Source: Microbulbifer donghaiensis (GTDB lineage Bacteria; Pseudomonadota; Gammaproteobacteria; Pseudomonadales; Cellvibrionaceae). From it: a stretch of DNA of 64,000 nt. A model generated the notes under the pieces. That model saw nothing but the letters and a program-made list of their open reading frames with translations, was not told where the DNA came from and searched no databases. This document shows, in pieces, positions 33,218 to 43,561 of the stretch. Location of the stretch: NCBI RefSeq assembly GCF_900129095.1, contig NZ_FQVA01000001.1, positions 682,001 through 746,000 of the forward strand, given 5' to 3'. The first letter of the stretch is position 1. Each line of letters starts with the position of its first letter. The translations under genes were made by a program, and so were the position numbers.

Positions 33218-34873
33218 GTGACTGAGTTCGCCGTCGACGAGGCTCTACAAATCACCGAAGGCTTCGGGACCCACGAGTGTCGCGCTTTCAGAGCCCACAT
33301 ATTCAAGTCACACGAGTTCATCTGCCTTGCTCTCGCCCAACACTACAAACGCATTGCCTTCGCGGAGGGGCACGTAAAGGCTAATCAGACCCTACGAAAA
33401 ATCCACGAGACCCTAAAGCTTGGGAAGTCATTTGAAGGATTGTTGATGACATCCCCTGATGACGATGTACGGCACTTCGCCCAGCACAAGGCCAAGATGC
33501 TTAAAGCTATGTTCTTTAGGGAGAACAAGGCCGGGCGATACAGGAATGGACTACGCAAGGCGATTAAGAGCGTCGAGAACTGCCAGCTGACCTTTCCCCA
33601 TCCCGATCCTCTCCAGGCAAGCCAAGAAGAGATAATGCCGGCGCTCGCCCGTGTATTCTGCCCCGACTGGTGGCGGCGAGGCGTTCGAGCGCTTCAAGAC
33701 ACTTACTTGGAAGCAGTCCATATCGAGCTTGGCTTGGTCAACAAACGATCAGGGATCTATGCCAGTAACCATGGGGTGAACCGAAAGCTCGCTCAATGGA
33801 AGCGAAATGAAGCGGTGCTGGCCGCTTTGGAAGCGGTGAACGAGCTAGGCGAAGTCTTCAACTTGCTCGATGTAGCGAAGCGAAGTGTAGCGAATCTGGC
33901 CAACCGGCGAAGCGAACTCATGACTCGTATGGCTGGCTTTGAAGCGATCTCCCAGAAGCGTGGTGAGGAAGGCGTATTCCTTACTCTTACCGCCCCCTCC
34001 AAGTACCACAGCCACTTGTCCGCCAACTGCAAGCCAAACCCACGGTACAACGGCGCCAACCCAGCCGAAGTCCAGGCGTACTTCAACCAACAGTGGGCCA
34101 AGATCCGAGCGAAACTAAAGCGAAGCCAGATCCAACCCTATGGTTTCCGCGTGGTTGAACCACATCACGACGGTTGCCCGCACTGGCACATGCTCTTGTT
34201 CCTTGCACCCGAGCAGGTCAAGGAGGCACTCAGTATCTTCCGCCACTACGCGCTGGAGATAGACGGCAACGAACCCGGAGCCCAGGAACGGCGCTTCACC
34301 GTCAAATACATAGACCCGAACAAAGGCACTGCTGCGGGCTATATCGCTAAATACATAGCCAAGAATATCGACGGTGAGCAGGTCGGCGAAGACCTATATG
34401 GACATGACGCAATTCAGAGTGCCATCCGCATCCGAGCCTGGGCGTCCACCTGGAAGATACGTCAGTTCCAGCAGATCGGCGGCCCCAGCGTCACCGCCTG
34501 GCGAGAGTCACGCCGGCTCGCACACAGTGAGCATGCCGAAGCCGCCCTAGACTCGATAGATAGTGGACTATTGAAAGGGCTCATCGATGCTGCGGACAAA
34601 GGGGACTGGGAAACCTTCACTGAGCTATCCGGCGGCCCCACTCCAGAACGGGCCAGCCTGCCATTGCGAGCTTTGCACGTAGTCAAAGAAGGTGTAAACA
34701 AATACGGCCAAGAAGCTCAAAAATTGATCGGCCTGCTATTCCAGGCGAAGTCCTGGGTTATCACTCGCTTCCACGAATGGACAGTTCGACCTGTAGCCGA
34801 CTACCCGAGCAGCGGCGCAGAGGCGGAAGCAATAGGAGGGGCGAACGCCCCTCCCTTGGAGTACTGTCAATAA
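33218..34873 (+). CDS. HUH replication initiator, phage P2 gpA-like
   Basis: A 551-residue rolling-circle replication endonuclease of the phage gpA family. The HUH metal-binding motif is PHWHMLLF with H322 and H324. The paired catalytic tyrosines are Y375 and Y379 in YIAKYIAKN, the arrangement of P2 gene A, which nicks the origin and covalently holds the 5' end. An N-terminal helical region of about 200 residues precedes the nuclease core. The gene probably lets the excised island replicate. Start is the GTG or ATG-like codon at 33218, following the CTATAGGCC repeats. A broken relative lies at 21470-21651. Confidence 0.87.
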   Translation: MTEFAVDEALQITEGFGTHECRAFRAHIFKSHEFICLALAQHYKRIAFAEGHVKANQTLRKIHETLKLGKSFEGLLMTSPDDDVRHFAQHKAKMLKAMFFRENKAGRYRNGLRKAIKSVENCQLTFPHPDPLQASQEEIMPALARVFCPDWWRRGVRALQDTYLEAVHIELGLVNKRSGIYASNHGVNRKLAQWKRNEAVLAALEAVNELGEVFNLLDVAKRSVANLANRRSELMTRMAGFEAISQKRGEEGVFLTLTAPSKYHSHLSANCKPNPRYNGANPAEVQAYFNQQWAKIRAKLKRSQIQPYGFRVVEPHHDGCPHWHMLLFLAPEQVKEALSIFRHYALEIDGNEPGAQERRFTVKYIDPNKGTAAGYIAKYIAKNIDGEQVGEDLYGHDAIQSAIRIRAWASTWKIRQFQQIGGPSVTAWRESRRLAHSEHAEAALDSIDSGLLKGLIDAADKGDWETFTELSGGPTPERASLPLRALHVVKEGVNKYGQEAQKLIGLLFQAKSWVITRFHEWTVRPVADYPSSGAEAEAIGGANAPPLEYCQ

Positions 34874-34975
34874 GTGTACGGCAGGCGTTTTCTCGATCGG
34901 TATCTTTGAGAAGAGATTAAGAAAAAATAAGACTCGAAAATGGGGAAAAAACCATCCTCTCAAACGAATTGATAC

Positions 34976-36091
34976 CTATCCCGAAAACTTGAAAAACTCA
35001 AACCCTTCAGTCTTGTCCGACACTCTTTCCAAAACGCCGTATCCCGTACCATTCATAACCATTTTCTGCCTTTCAATGACATAATCAATGATATGCTGGC
35101 CTTTATCGATTCCGATATATTGCCTTTTCATTTTGTGGGCAACCGCAACCGATGCTCCAGCCCCCAAATATGAGTCGAGGATAAGGTCTCCCTCGTTCGT
35201 AGCTATCTCGAAGATCTGCTGAATTAACCTTTCAGGCTTAGGTGTATCAAAAACATCCTTCCCGGGAAACAGTTTAAGTAAGTGTTTCTTAGCCTCTTTA
35301 TTAGTCCCCACCGTGTCTGCAAACCACAGCGTCTCAGGAGTCAAACCTGGGCGCGACTCAGAAAGATATTTCTTTAGCCTCGGAACTCCTGCCCCATCTT
35401 TTCCAAACCATATTCTCCCCTCCTCAATAAGCCCCAACATTTTACTTTCGTTATATGCCCAGCACCTTCCATTAGGAGGAGCATGAACAACACCGGCAGG
35501 AGAAACCAACTTGTAAAATTGACTTTTAACTGCATGTCCAGCTTGAACATTAACAGACACTGACTGCCAAGGTCCTTTGGGATCATTATCTGGATTTTTG
35601 TACCTACTCAATACGTCATCGGTTGGCGGCAGCTTATTTATTGACGCTACAAATTTTTTTCTTTCCTTCGCATAAACCAAAATATATTCGTGGTTATTTG
35701 AAAAATGCTTTCTATTCTCTCTGGTCGTTCGCTGCTGCCAAACTACAGTTGTAATAAAATTCTTTCTACCAAAAACTTCATCAGCTGCAACTTTTAGGTA
35801 GTGAACCTCCCCATCGTCAATTGATATCCATATACTTCCATCATCACGCAAGAAATCTCTTAAGCTCTTAAGTCTTTTTTTAAGGTCAGACAACCATAAA
35901 TCGTGGGTACTATCGTCATAATGAGTATACTTTTCTCCATTATTGTAGGGGGGATCAATATATACACACTTAACTTTAGATTTATAATCTGCCCTGAGAG
36001 CAGATAAAACATCTAAATTATCACCCAGAATTATTTTTCTGGTTTTCCCATCAGTTTTTGGTGAAGAGTATTTCTTGATTTTTTTAAGCAT
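34976..36091 (-). CDS. DNA N6-adenine methyltransferase, beta class (RM subunit M1)
   Basis: A 371-residue DNA methyltransferase. Motif IV DPPYNNG at 46-52 precedes motif I SYLGAGASVAVAHKMKRQYI near the C-terminus, the order that defines the beta class. DPPY rather than SPPY predicts N6-adenine methylation. It is the last gene of the restriction-modification operon, with 13 bases after the second methyltransferase stop. The ATG at 36091 is preferred to an in-frame TTG at 36118, which would overlap the upstream gene. It likely protects one strand of an asymmetric site. Composition is AT-rich compared with the island's integrase. Confidence 0.87.
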   Translation of the reverse strand: MLKKIKKYSSPKTDGKTRKIILGDNLDVLSALRADYKSKVKCVYIDPPYNNGEKYTHYDDSTHDLWLSDLKKRLKSLRDFLRDDGSIWISIDDGEVHYLKVAADEVFGRKNFITTVVWQQRTTRENRKHFSNNHEYILVYAKERKKFVASINKLPPTDDVLSRYKNPDNDPKGPWQSVSVNVQAGHAVKSQFYKLVSPAGVVHAPPNGRCWAYNESKMLGLIEEGRIWFGKDGAGVPRLKKYLSESRPGLTPETLWFADTVGTNKEAKKHLLKLFPGKDVFDTPKPERLIQQIFEIATNEGDLILDSYLGAGASVAVAHKMKRQYIGIDKGQHIIDYVIERQKMVMNGTGYGVLERVSDKTEGFEFFKFSG

Positions 36092-36104
36092 AGGACAGAT
36101 ACCA

Positions 36105-37463
36105 CTACCTACAGACAATTAATACTTCAGCTACGTCTTCGGACTGAAGATGAAGATCTGAGCGATTTAACTTACTATGCGAAAATTTTCCAGGTGAGCG
36201 CAGTTCAACCGTAGAAAAGTACTCACTGGCCAAATCTAACAGAAACTCCAGCTCCACCACTCTAGGATGTGCACCCTTGCTTTTATCATAGGGAGAATAC
36301 GAAAGCAGCAATATCTTTTGTCTGCTAGCTACAGACGCAAACAATTCTCTAAACGCTCCAGGAGCCTTAGACCTAATACAAAAATCAGACTGATGCCTAT
36401 CCTCTCTATACAGCCCCCGGCTCAATCGAGTGGCGCCACCTATATTTGTGGTGGATACCGCTGGAAAATCCATCTTAGCGATTGTCTCGAGCCCATGATA
36501 AAAACGGCTATAGTGATCCCTTGTATAGGGCGGATCCGCATACACTACTGAAATATCGTCGTCCAAGTGATTCAACGCTTCTCTAAAATCCATTCGCAGA
36601 ACTTGATGCGAAAAATCTCCTGCTTGACTGCTAGTATATTTATTGATCCAAGCTTCAAAAATAGGCAACACTTTCAAATTTCGATCTTTTCTGACCTGGT
36701 TCAATATCCCTTTCTTCGGCTGGCCGCTTTTATTTCTGGGGCGAATTGGCTGAGCGAATTGCTTGCCGACAGTATTTACGATGTCACTTGCGGTACTTAA
36801 AGCTGACGCCATCAGCGTATCGCGATTCCTTGCGTCGACTCCTTTTAATGAATCCAAAATGACATCCAATTCCAGCGCCTGCCTGAAAGAAAAGTAAATG
36901 CCCCCAAAGTATATAGACGCCAACAGGCAGTTTTTATCGAGCCCCTTAACTCTGTATGCGACCTCAGATAGTGCCTTTTTTATTTCTTCATGTTTGACAG
37001 ATTCTTCACTGTTAATCGAAGAGTACAAAGATGAGGATTCGAGAAAATCACAAACCACCTCTGGGTTTGAAGATAAATCCCCATTAACTATCCTCTCTTC
37101 CAGATCAATCATTGGGCGCAATATTGCATAATATTGATCGAAGAGATCCGAGCTAGAGATTTTTCGCGAGCACTTGAGAGCGGCGTCATTATTTACTGGC
37201 TTAAGCAACGCCGAACAAATAACCCGCGAATATTCTTGAATATCTACTGATACTACCTTCCTATCCCTGGAGAGGTACTGACTAACTGATCCAGAGCCAG
37301 CGAACAAATCACAAACGCCGCCCCCTTCAGGTGCTACATCATCTACAACCGCCTTTATGAAGTCCAGGAACCTCAACTTGCTTCCCAGGTAGTGAACGGT
37401 TCTAAAAGGTAGCTTTTGCGAGCCCACAGAAATATCAAGCGGCAAACTCTCTTGCATCGTCAT
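36105..37463 (-). CDS. D12-class DNA N6-adenine methyltransferase (RM subunit M2)
   Basis: A 452-residue D12-type (Dam-like, alpha class) DNA methyltransferase. VHYLGSKLRFL near residue 25 and motif I CDLFAGSGSVS at about 51-61 bind the cofactor. Motif IV is VVYADPPYTRDHY near residue 315. The long insertion between them would hold the target-recognition domain. The chosen ATG at 37463 lies just after the endonuclease stop; a TTG at 37478 would overlap it. It is a different class from the third gene, so this system has two unrelated modification enzymes, as expected for an asymmetric (type IIS) site with each strand methylated separately. Confidence 0.87.
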   Translation of the reverse strand: MTMQESLPLDISVGSQKLPFRTVHYLGSKLRFLDFIKAVVDDVAPEGGGVCDLFAGSGSVSQYLSRDRKVVSVDIQEYSRVICSALLKPVNNDAALKCSRKISSSDLFDQYYAILRPMIDLEERIVNGDLSSNPEVVCDFLESSSLYSSINSEESVKHEEIKKALSEVAYRVKGLDKNCLLASIYFGGIYFSFRQALELDVILDSLKGVDARNRDTLMASALSTASDIVNTVGKQFAQPIRPRNKSGQPKKGILNQVRKDRNLKVLPIFEAWINKYTSSQAGDFSHQVLRMDFREALNHLDDDISVVYADPPYTRDHYSRFYHGLETIAKMDFPAVSTTNIGGATRLSRGLYREDRHQSDFCIRSKAPGAFRELFASVASRQKILLLSYSPYDKSKGAHPRVVELEFLLDLASEYFSTVELRSPGKFSHSKLNRSDLHLQSEDVAEVLIVCR

Positions 37464-37471
37464 TCTAGACT

Positions 37472-38584
37472 CTACCAACCCTTATACTGACTAAATACAG
37501 TTTCATTAATCATTGATTCAACATCAGAAATTTGCGCAACTATTCTCTTCATTCTGTCAGCCCGACCATCCCAATTTTCATCCATCCAAGCGACCAATGT
37601 TTCATAGTGTGAGTCACCAGGTAAAAAAAGATGGTAGAGGAATACTCGAGTACTTACTTGAACAAAAATACCGATAGGCTTTCCCGTATCCGGGTAACTG
37701 ATTCCCGATGCCGCATCTAATTCAAAACGGTAATTTTGACTTTTAACAGAAACACTTTGCCTCACTTCTACGTGCGCCAGAGTTCCATCTGCATTTACAT
37801 TTCTGAGCAAAACCCTCTGGCTGTTATCCCCGGGAATTGCACCAAAAAATTCCTGAAACGTTCCGACATCAAAATTTGCCTGCTTCCAACGGTCCCCACT
37901 CCTTGGAATTTCGGCAAACAACACTTTGCTACTAGCGGAAAAGCTCCATTCTGAATCTAGGTCTGCGGCGCCGGAGGCCACAACTTCAGGACTCTCCGAC
38001 TCCTCTTCCCGCTCCACTCTACGCACCACACCAGCGCGCCTTCTGAGTTGATTTTGCCTAACCTTCTGAATTACAAGGTCATCGGAAATCGGCCTCAGCC
38101 GATCTCCAGATTCGGCTAGCCAAGAACTCCAATAAGACTCTATTGCTCTAGTTTGATCTTGCTCCAACTCTATAACCGCAAAACCCTCGCGATTTTTCCG
38201 AAGGCCCCCTAAAGTCAAGTTCCCGGAGCCGACGATCAATGAGCCCAGATCTTCTTCGTTCTTAAAAAAACTGAATTTAGGATGGAATAGTGAAGGCTCG
38301 TCATGCAGAAACGCTTGTACATTAAGACTAGGTCTACGCTGCTGAATCCGATCCAAAGACTCCAAGCACGCAGCGTTCGTTATTTCATCAATCCCAAGGA
38401 CGAGAGAGTACTCCCCCCGCTCCAGAAGCGCATCGAATACTTCATCATTGAACAACAGCTCAACCCCTGTCGCGGATGCGAATGCGAATGCGCCATACCC
38501 GGCAATTGAGCTTGAGCAAGTATTTATTAGCGCTTCGTGAGTTGAATATGACCGGGTAAAGATCGGGTCTTGTATATGAAGCAT
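37472..38584 (-). CDS. BfiI-like restriction endonuclease, phospholipase-D fold
   Basis: A 370-residue predicted endonuclease. The N-terminal 170 residues have one phospholipase-D (HKD) motif: H101-x-K103 in LFHPKFSFFK and N122 in GSGNLTLGG. These positions lie within a few residues of the BfiI catalytic set (H105, K107, N125; 358 residues), which cuts DNA without metal. The C-terminal half from about 200 would be the DNA-recognition domain. The gene leads an operon of two methyltransferases, which strongly supports a restriction role. An AAAGGA ribosome site precedes the ATG. The recognition site is unknown. The 38585-38726 stretch upstream must hold the operon promoter. Confidence 0.8.
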   Translation of the reverse strand: MLHIQDPIFTRSYSTHEALINTCSSSIAGYGAFAFASATGVELLFNDEVFDALLERGEYSLVLGIDEITNAACLESLDRIQQRRPSLNVQAFLHDEPSLFHPKFSFFKNEEDLGSLIVGSGNLTLGGLRKNREGFAVIELEQDQTRAIESYWSSWLAESGDRLRPISDDLVIQKVRQNQLRRRAGVVRRVEREEESESPEVVASGAADLDSEWSFSASSKVLFAEIPRSGDRWKQANFDVGTFQEFFGAIPGDNSQRVLLRNVNADGTLAHVEVRQSVSVKSQNYRFELDAASGISYPDTGKPIGIFVQVSTRVFLYHLFLPGDSHYETLVAWMDENWDGRADRMKRIVAQISDVESMINETVFSQYKGW

Positions 38585-38726
38585 TATTTTTTTCCTTTCA
38601 CCGATGTAATACTGAGGCAGATTTCACATACCCCTATCACCTACCACTATTCATGATGCCCTGATTTGTATCACAGCCTTCGCGGCTCCTATGTCACGTG
38701 ACATTTTAACTTACTTGCTACTCACA

Positions 38727-38747
38727 TGGACTTAATATGGACTTAAA
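38727..38747. repeat. island subterminal repeat (tRNA end)
   Basis: A 21-base identical copy of 29618-29638 (GGACTTAATATGGACTTAAA core), in the same orientation, just inside the tRNA-Pro end of the island. Confidence 0.6.
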
Positions 38748-38761
38748 CTGAAGACACAAAA

Positions 38762-38784
38762 AAGCCCGCTCAAGAGGCGGGCTT
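38762..38784 (-). terminator. terminator of tRNA-Pro supplied by the island
   Basis: AAGCCCGC / GCGGGCTT stem followed by a T run in the minus direction, directly after tRNA-Pro. It lies inside the island boundary, so the element brings its own replacement terminator, related to the displaced one at 29401. Confidence 0.75.
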
Positions 38785-38809
38785 CTAAGTCGCTGATTTA
38801 CAACGGTTT

Positions 38810-38856
38810 TATGGTCGGAGTGGCCGGATTTGAACCGACGACCACCACACCCCCAG
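38810..38856. repeat. island attachment site, tRNA-Pro copy (47 bp)
   Basis: The same 47 bases as 29429-29475, here within the complete tRNA-Pro gene. Insertion used the 3' half of the tRNA, and the element restored the full gene. Confidence 0.92.
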
Positions 38857-38888
38857 TGTGGTGCGCTACCAGGCTGCGCTACACTCCG
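38812..38888 (-). tRNA. tRNA-Pro (anticodon GGG)
   Basis: A 77-base tRNA with encoded CCA. The acceptor stem pairs CGGAGTG with CACTCCG. The anticodon arm is CCACA-CTGGGGG-TGTGG, giving anticodon GGG. The T arm contains GGTTCAAATCC. It is functional despite the island insertion. Confidence 0.95.
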
Positions 38889-39024
38889 ACGGAGAGAAAT
38901 CAAGCACCTAAAACAACGTAAGTGATTGATTTATAAGGGGCATCGCACTGCGATGAGGCGCAAATCATACATTAGTGGCGGGGGATTGCAAGCCCGGATT
39001 TGCGCCCTTCAATTAAGTGGAAAA

Positions 39025-39381
39025 TCAGGCCTCCAGCAGGGTCAGTACGCTCTCCAGCTCGGCGATGACCTGCGGGATGATCTGCTGTACCTGCACTGTC
39101 TCGGCCTTGTCGCTGCCGCTCTCCATTTGCAGGCGGGCGCCGCCGATGGTGTAGCCCTCTTCGTACAGCAGAGCGCGGATCTGGCGGATCAGGATAACGT
39201 CCTGGTGCTGATAGTAACGGCGGTTACCGCGGCGTTTGACCGGGCTCAGCTGGGGGAACTCCTGCTCCCAGTAGCGCAGCACGTGGGGTTTCACGGCGCA
39301 CAATTCGCTGACTTCGCCAATAGTGAAATAGCGCTTGCCGGGGATAGTTGGCAATTCGCTATTGTGACTCGCTTCCAGCAT
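39025..39381 (-). CDS. MerR-family regulator downstream of ihfA
   Basis: A 118-residue MerR-type regulator with the winged helix-turn-helix [20 protein letters not shown] followed by [13 protein letters not shown], then a helical dimerisation segment to the C-terminus. No effector cysteines are present, so a metal sensor is unlikely. The start overlaps the end of ihfA by 23 bases. A MerR-type gene directly after ihfA is a conserved arrangement in many gammaproteobacteria, where its target is not well known. It ends the pheS-pheT-ihfA-merR transcript. Confidence 0.9.
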   Translation of the reverse strand: MLEASHNSELPTIPGKRYFTIGEVSELCAVKPHVLRYWEQEFPQLSPVKRRGNRRYYQHQDVILIRQIRALLYEEGYTIGGARLQMESGSDKAETVQVQQIIPQVIAELESVLTLLEA

Positions 39382-39667
39382 CTTCTTCTACTCGTGCCTT
39401 GAGTTTCTGTCCCGGTTTGAAGGTCACTACCCTGCGCGCGGAAATAGGGATTTCCTCTCCGGTCTTGGGGTTGCGGCCCGGTCGCTGGCTTTTATCACGC
39501 AGGTCGAAATTGCCGAAACCGGACAGCTTTACCTGCTCGTTATTTTCCAGCGCGTTGCGGATTTCCTCGAAAAAAAATTCGACGATTTCTTTGGCTTCGC
39601 GTTTATTAAAACCCAGCTCTTCGTACAGCTTTTCGGCGAGCCCGGCCTTGGTCAGTGCCTCTGTCAT
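39359..39667 (-). CDS. ihfA: integration host factor subunit alpha
   Basis: A 102-residue DNA-bending protein. The sequence [20 protein letters not shown], then [39 protein letters not shown] and the arm tip [12 protein letters not shown] match IhfA. It pairs with IhfB, encoded here at 57 kb, to bend DNA at specific sites. The position directly after pheT is the standard one. It overlaps the following merR by 23 bases. Confidence 0.96.
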   Translation of the reverse strand: MTEALTKAGLAEKLYEELGFNKREAKEIVEFFFEEIRNALENNEQVKLSGFGNFDLRDKSQRPGRNPKTGEEIPISARRVVTFKPGQKLKARVEEDAGSESQ

Positions 39668-39795
39668 TGGTTCCTACCAACAGATTCAGAGGCGTCGACT
39701 CCAGATCGGAAGCGGCCCAAACCGCGGCGGCTTCAACCCGGTAGCAGACGCTCTCGGGATGCCAGACAACCTGCACCCCGGAGCATCTGACTCCA

Positions 39796-42183
39796 CTAGC
39801 GCAGGCTGGCGTTGTATTTTTGTTCTAATTTGCCGACCACCGCATCCACGGCGGCATTGATTTCGTCGTCGTTAAGGGTGCGCGAGGGATGCTGAAAGGT
39901 CAAGCCCATGGCGACACTTTTTCTATTGAAATCAATGCCTTTGCCCTGATAAACGTCAAAAACCTTGAGGTCCGTCAAAGTTTCGCCGGCTGCTTCAACG
40001 GCTGTTTCCACCATGCTGGCGGCCGGCACATCGGCGTCGATCAGCAGGGCCAGATCGCGGCGCACTTCCGGGAACCTGGACAGCGGGCGGAACGCCGGCA
40101 GGCGGGCCTGGCCGAGAGCCTCGAGGCTCAGCTCGAACACGAACGCGGCCTTGGGCAGGTCCAGCTTCTTCTGCAGCTGCGGGTGCAGGGCCCCCACTAC
40201 GCCAACCTCGACGTCACCGCGAAGGATCCTGGCGCACTGGCCCGGGTGCAGGGCCGAGTGCTCGCCGGCTTCGAAGCGGAACTCGTCCTCGGCACTGCAG
40301 TGGGCCAGCAGGGCTTCGATGTCGGCCTTGATGTCGAAGAAATCGACCAGATCCTTGCCTCCGGTCCAGTTCTCCGCGAAGCGGTTGCCGTAGATCAGGC
40401 CGGCCACCATCGGCTCCTGCTTCAGCTCGCGCTCCGAATTACCGGGGGGTACGAACCGCAGGCCGGTCTCGAACAGGCGCACGCGGTTCTGCTGGCGGTT
40501 CAGGTTGTACTGCAGCGACTTGCACAGGCCGGGAATCAGCGAGGTGCGCATCACCGCCAGCTCGGCGCTGATCGGGTTCTGCAGCGCCACCGGCTCGGCT
40601 TTCGGGTCGAAGAGCGCGGCGGAGTCGCTGTCGATAAAGCTGAAGGTGATCGCCTCGTTGTAGCCGCGCGCCAGCAGGGTCTGCTCCAGCGCGTCTTGTG
40701 CAATCTCGCTCTCCTGCTGCGGCACTATATCCAGTGCGGCGGTGAAGCTCTCACTCGGAATGCGGTTGTAGCCGTAGACCCGCGCCAGCTCTTCGAGCAG
40801 GTCGGCCTCGATGGCGATATCGAAGCGGAAGCTCGGCACCAGGAAGGTCCAGCCGTCGGCGTTCTGCTCGATCTTCTCCAGGCCCAGGCGGGTCAGGATA
40901 TCGACGATCTCGTCATCGCCCAGGGCAACCCCCAGGCCCTGCTCTACCCGCGCGCGGCGCAGGGTGATATGGCGCTCGGCGGGCATGACTTCGCTCAGCT
41001 CACGCAGGTGTACCGGGCCCGGTTCGCCGCCGACGATATCCAGCAGCAGCTGGGTGGCACGCTCGACCGCCTTTTCCTGCAGGCGGTAGTCGACACCGCG
41101 CTCGAAGCGGTGCGAGGAATCGGTGTGCAGACCGTAGGAGCGCGCCTTGCCGGCGATGGCCAGCGGGCTGAAGAAGGCGCTCTCGAGGAAGATATCGCGG
41201 GTGCTCTCGGTCACGGAGGAATCCAGGCCACCCATAATGCCGGCCATTGCTAGCGGCTTCTCTTCATCGGTGATCAGCAGAGTGCCGGCCTGCAGTTTCA
41301 CTTCCTGGCCGTCCAGCAGGGTCAGCTCTTCGCCCTGCTCTGCCAGGCGCACCTTGATGCCGCCCTTCAGCTTCTGCAGGTCGAAAGCGTGCATCGGCTG
41401 GCCCAGCTCAAGCAGCACATAGTTGGTCACGTCCACCACCGGATCGATGGAGCGCAGGCCGCTGCGGCGCAGGCGCTCCTGCATCCACATCGGCGTGGTG
41501 GCAGTGATATCGATATTGCGGATCACGCGCCCCACATAGCGCGGACAGGCCTCTTCCGCCATCAGCGAGACCGGCAGGCTGTCGTCGATCTGCTGCGCAA
41601 CCGGAGCGATCTCCGGGCCGCTGACCGCGCAGCGGTTCAGCACACCCACTTCGCGGGCGATACCGGCGATACCGAGGCAGTCGGAGCGGTTCGGGGTCAG
41701 GTCCACCTCGATGGTCTCATCGTCCAGCTGCAGGTATTTGCGCAGGTCCTCGCCCGTGGGCGCGTCTTCCGGCAGTTCCCAGATGCCGTCGCTGTCTTCA
41801 CCCAGCTCCAGCTCGGTCTGGGCGCACAGCATGCCGAAGCTCTCGACGCCGCGCAGCTTGGCCTTCTTGATCTTGAAATCGCCCGGCAGCATGGCGCCGA
41901 CCAGTGCGAACGGAATCTTGATGCCGACGCGCGCATTGGGGGCACCGCACACGACCTGCATCTCGCCGTCCGGGTGGCCGGCCACTTTGCACACACGCAG
42001 CTTGTCCGCGTCCGGGTGCTGTTCGGCGGCGAGTATCTCGCCCACGACTACGCCGGAAAATTCACCTGCGACTTTCTCAACGCCATCCACTTCCAGGCCG
42101 GCCATGGTGATCTGGTCGGCCAGTTCCTGCGCGGTCAGTTGCGGGTTTACCCATTCCCGCAGCCAGGAGTTGCTGAATTTCAT
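39796..42183 (-). CDS. pheT: phenylalanyl-tRNA synthetase beta subunit
   Basis: A 795-residue subunit of the heterotetrameric enzyme that charges tRNA-Phe (E. coli 795). It has the N-terminal tRNA-binding domain (EWVNPQLTAQELADQITMAG; GEILAAEQHPDADKLRVCKV), B3/B4 editing domain, B5 domain and C-terminal anticodon-binding domain (FPEVRRDLALLIDADVP). The order pheS-pheT-ihfA is conserved. 99 bases separate it from pheS, including a small repeat. Confidence 0.97.
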   Translation of the reverse strand: MKFSNSWLREWVNPQLTAQELADQITMAGLEVDGVEKVAGEFSGVVVGEILAAEQHPDADKLRVCKVAGHPDGEMQVVCGAPNARVGIKIPFALVGAMLPGDFKIKKAKLRGVESFGMLCAQTELELGEDSDGIWELPEDAPTGEDLRKYLQLDDETIEVDLTPNRSDCLGIAGIAREVGVLNRCAVSGPEIAPVAQQIDDSLPVSLMAEEACPRYVGRVIRNIDITATTPMWMQERLRRSGLRSIDPVVDVTNYVLLELGQPMHAFDLQKLKGGIKVRLAEQGEELTLLDGQEVKLQAGTLLITDEEKPLAMAGIMGGLDSSVTESTRDIFLESAFFSPLAIAGKARSYGLHTDSSHRFERGVDYRLQEKAVERATQLLLDIVGGEPGPVHLRELSEVMPAERHITLRRARVEQGLGVALGDDEIVDILTRLGLEKIEQNADGWTFLVPSFRFDIAIEADLLEELARVYGYNRIPSESFTAALDIVPQQESEIAQDALEQTLLARGYNEAITFSFIDSDSAALFDPKAEPVALQNPISAELAVMRTSLIPGLCKSLQYNLNRQQNRVRLFETGLRFVPPGNSERELKQEPMVAGLIYGNRFAENWTGGKDLVDFFDIKADIEALLAHCSAEDEFRFEAGEHSALHPGQCARILRGDVEVGVVGALHPQLQKKLDLPKAAFVFELSLEALGQARLPAFRPLSRFPEVRRDLALLIDADVPAASMVETAVEAAGETLTDLKVFDVYQGKGIDFNRKSVAMGLTFQHPSRTLNDDEINAAVDAVVGKLEQKYNASLR

Positions 42184-42209
42184 ATCCGAGTCTCTGTTCT
42201 GAATTCTTG

Positions 42210-42243
42210 GTGATGGGCACGCTTCGCTTTGCCCACCCTACAA
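42210..42243. repeat. small hairpin repeat between pheS and pheT
   Basis: The sequence beginning GATGGGCACGCTTCGC and ending TTTGCCCACCCTAC forms a GGGCA / TGCCC stem-loop. I recall this motif as a widespread intergenic repeat in gammaproteobacteria. It does not appear to end transcription, as pheT follows. Confidence 0.4.
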
Positions 42244-42282
42244 ATATTTCGCTGGCGGAGTGCGAGCTCCGCGGTTCCGGGA

Positions 42283-43536
<1,254 letters not shown>

Positions 43537-43561
43537 TCAGTCTTGCAACTGAAGTGACAGC

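Larger units (their letters stand above)
29429..38856. mobile_element. 9.4 kb integrative island in tRNA-Pro(GGG)
   Basis: The island is bounded by 47-bp direct repeats of the tRNA-Pro 3' end. It contains a tyrosine integrase next to one end, two unknown genes, an AlpA-like excisionase, an HUH replication initiator with repeats upstream, and a three-gene restriction-modification operon. No capsid, tail, packaging or conjugation gene is present, so it resembles a phage satellite or small self-replicating integrative element. The operon is more AT-rich than the integrase and replication genes, suggesting a separately acquired cargo. Confidence 0.9.

Noticed and set aside
39889..41253. 454-residue open frame opposite pheT
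   Set aside because: Antisense shadow of an essential, full-length synthetase gene.
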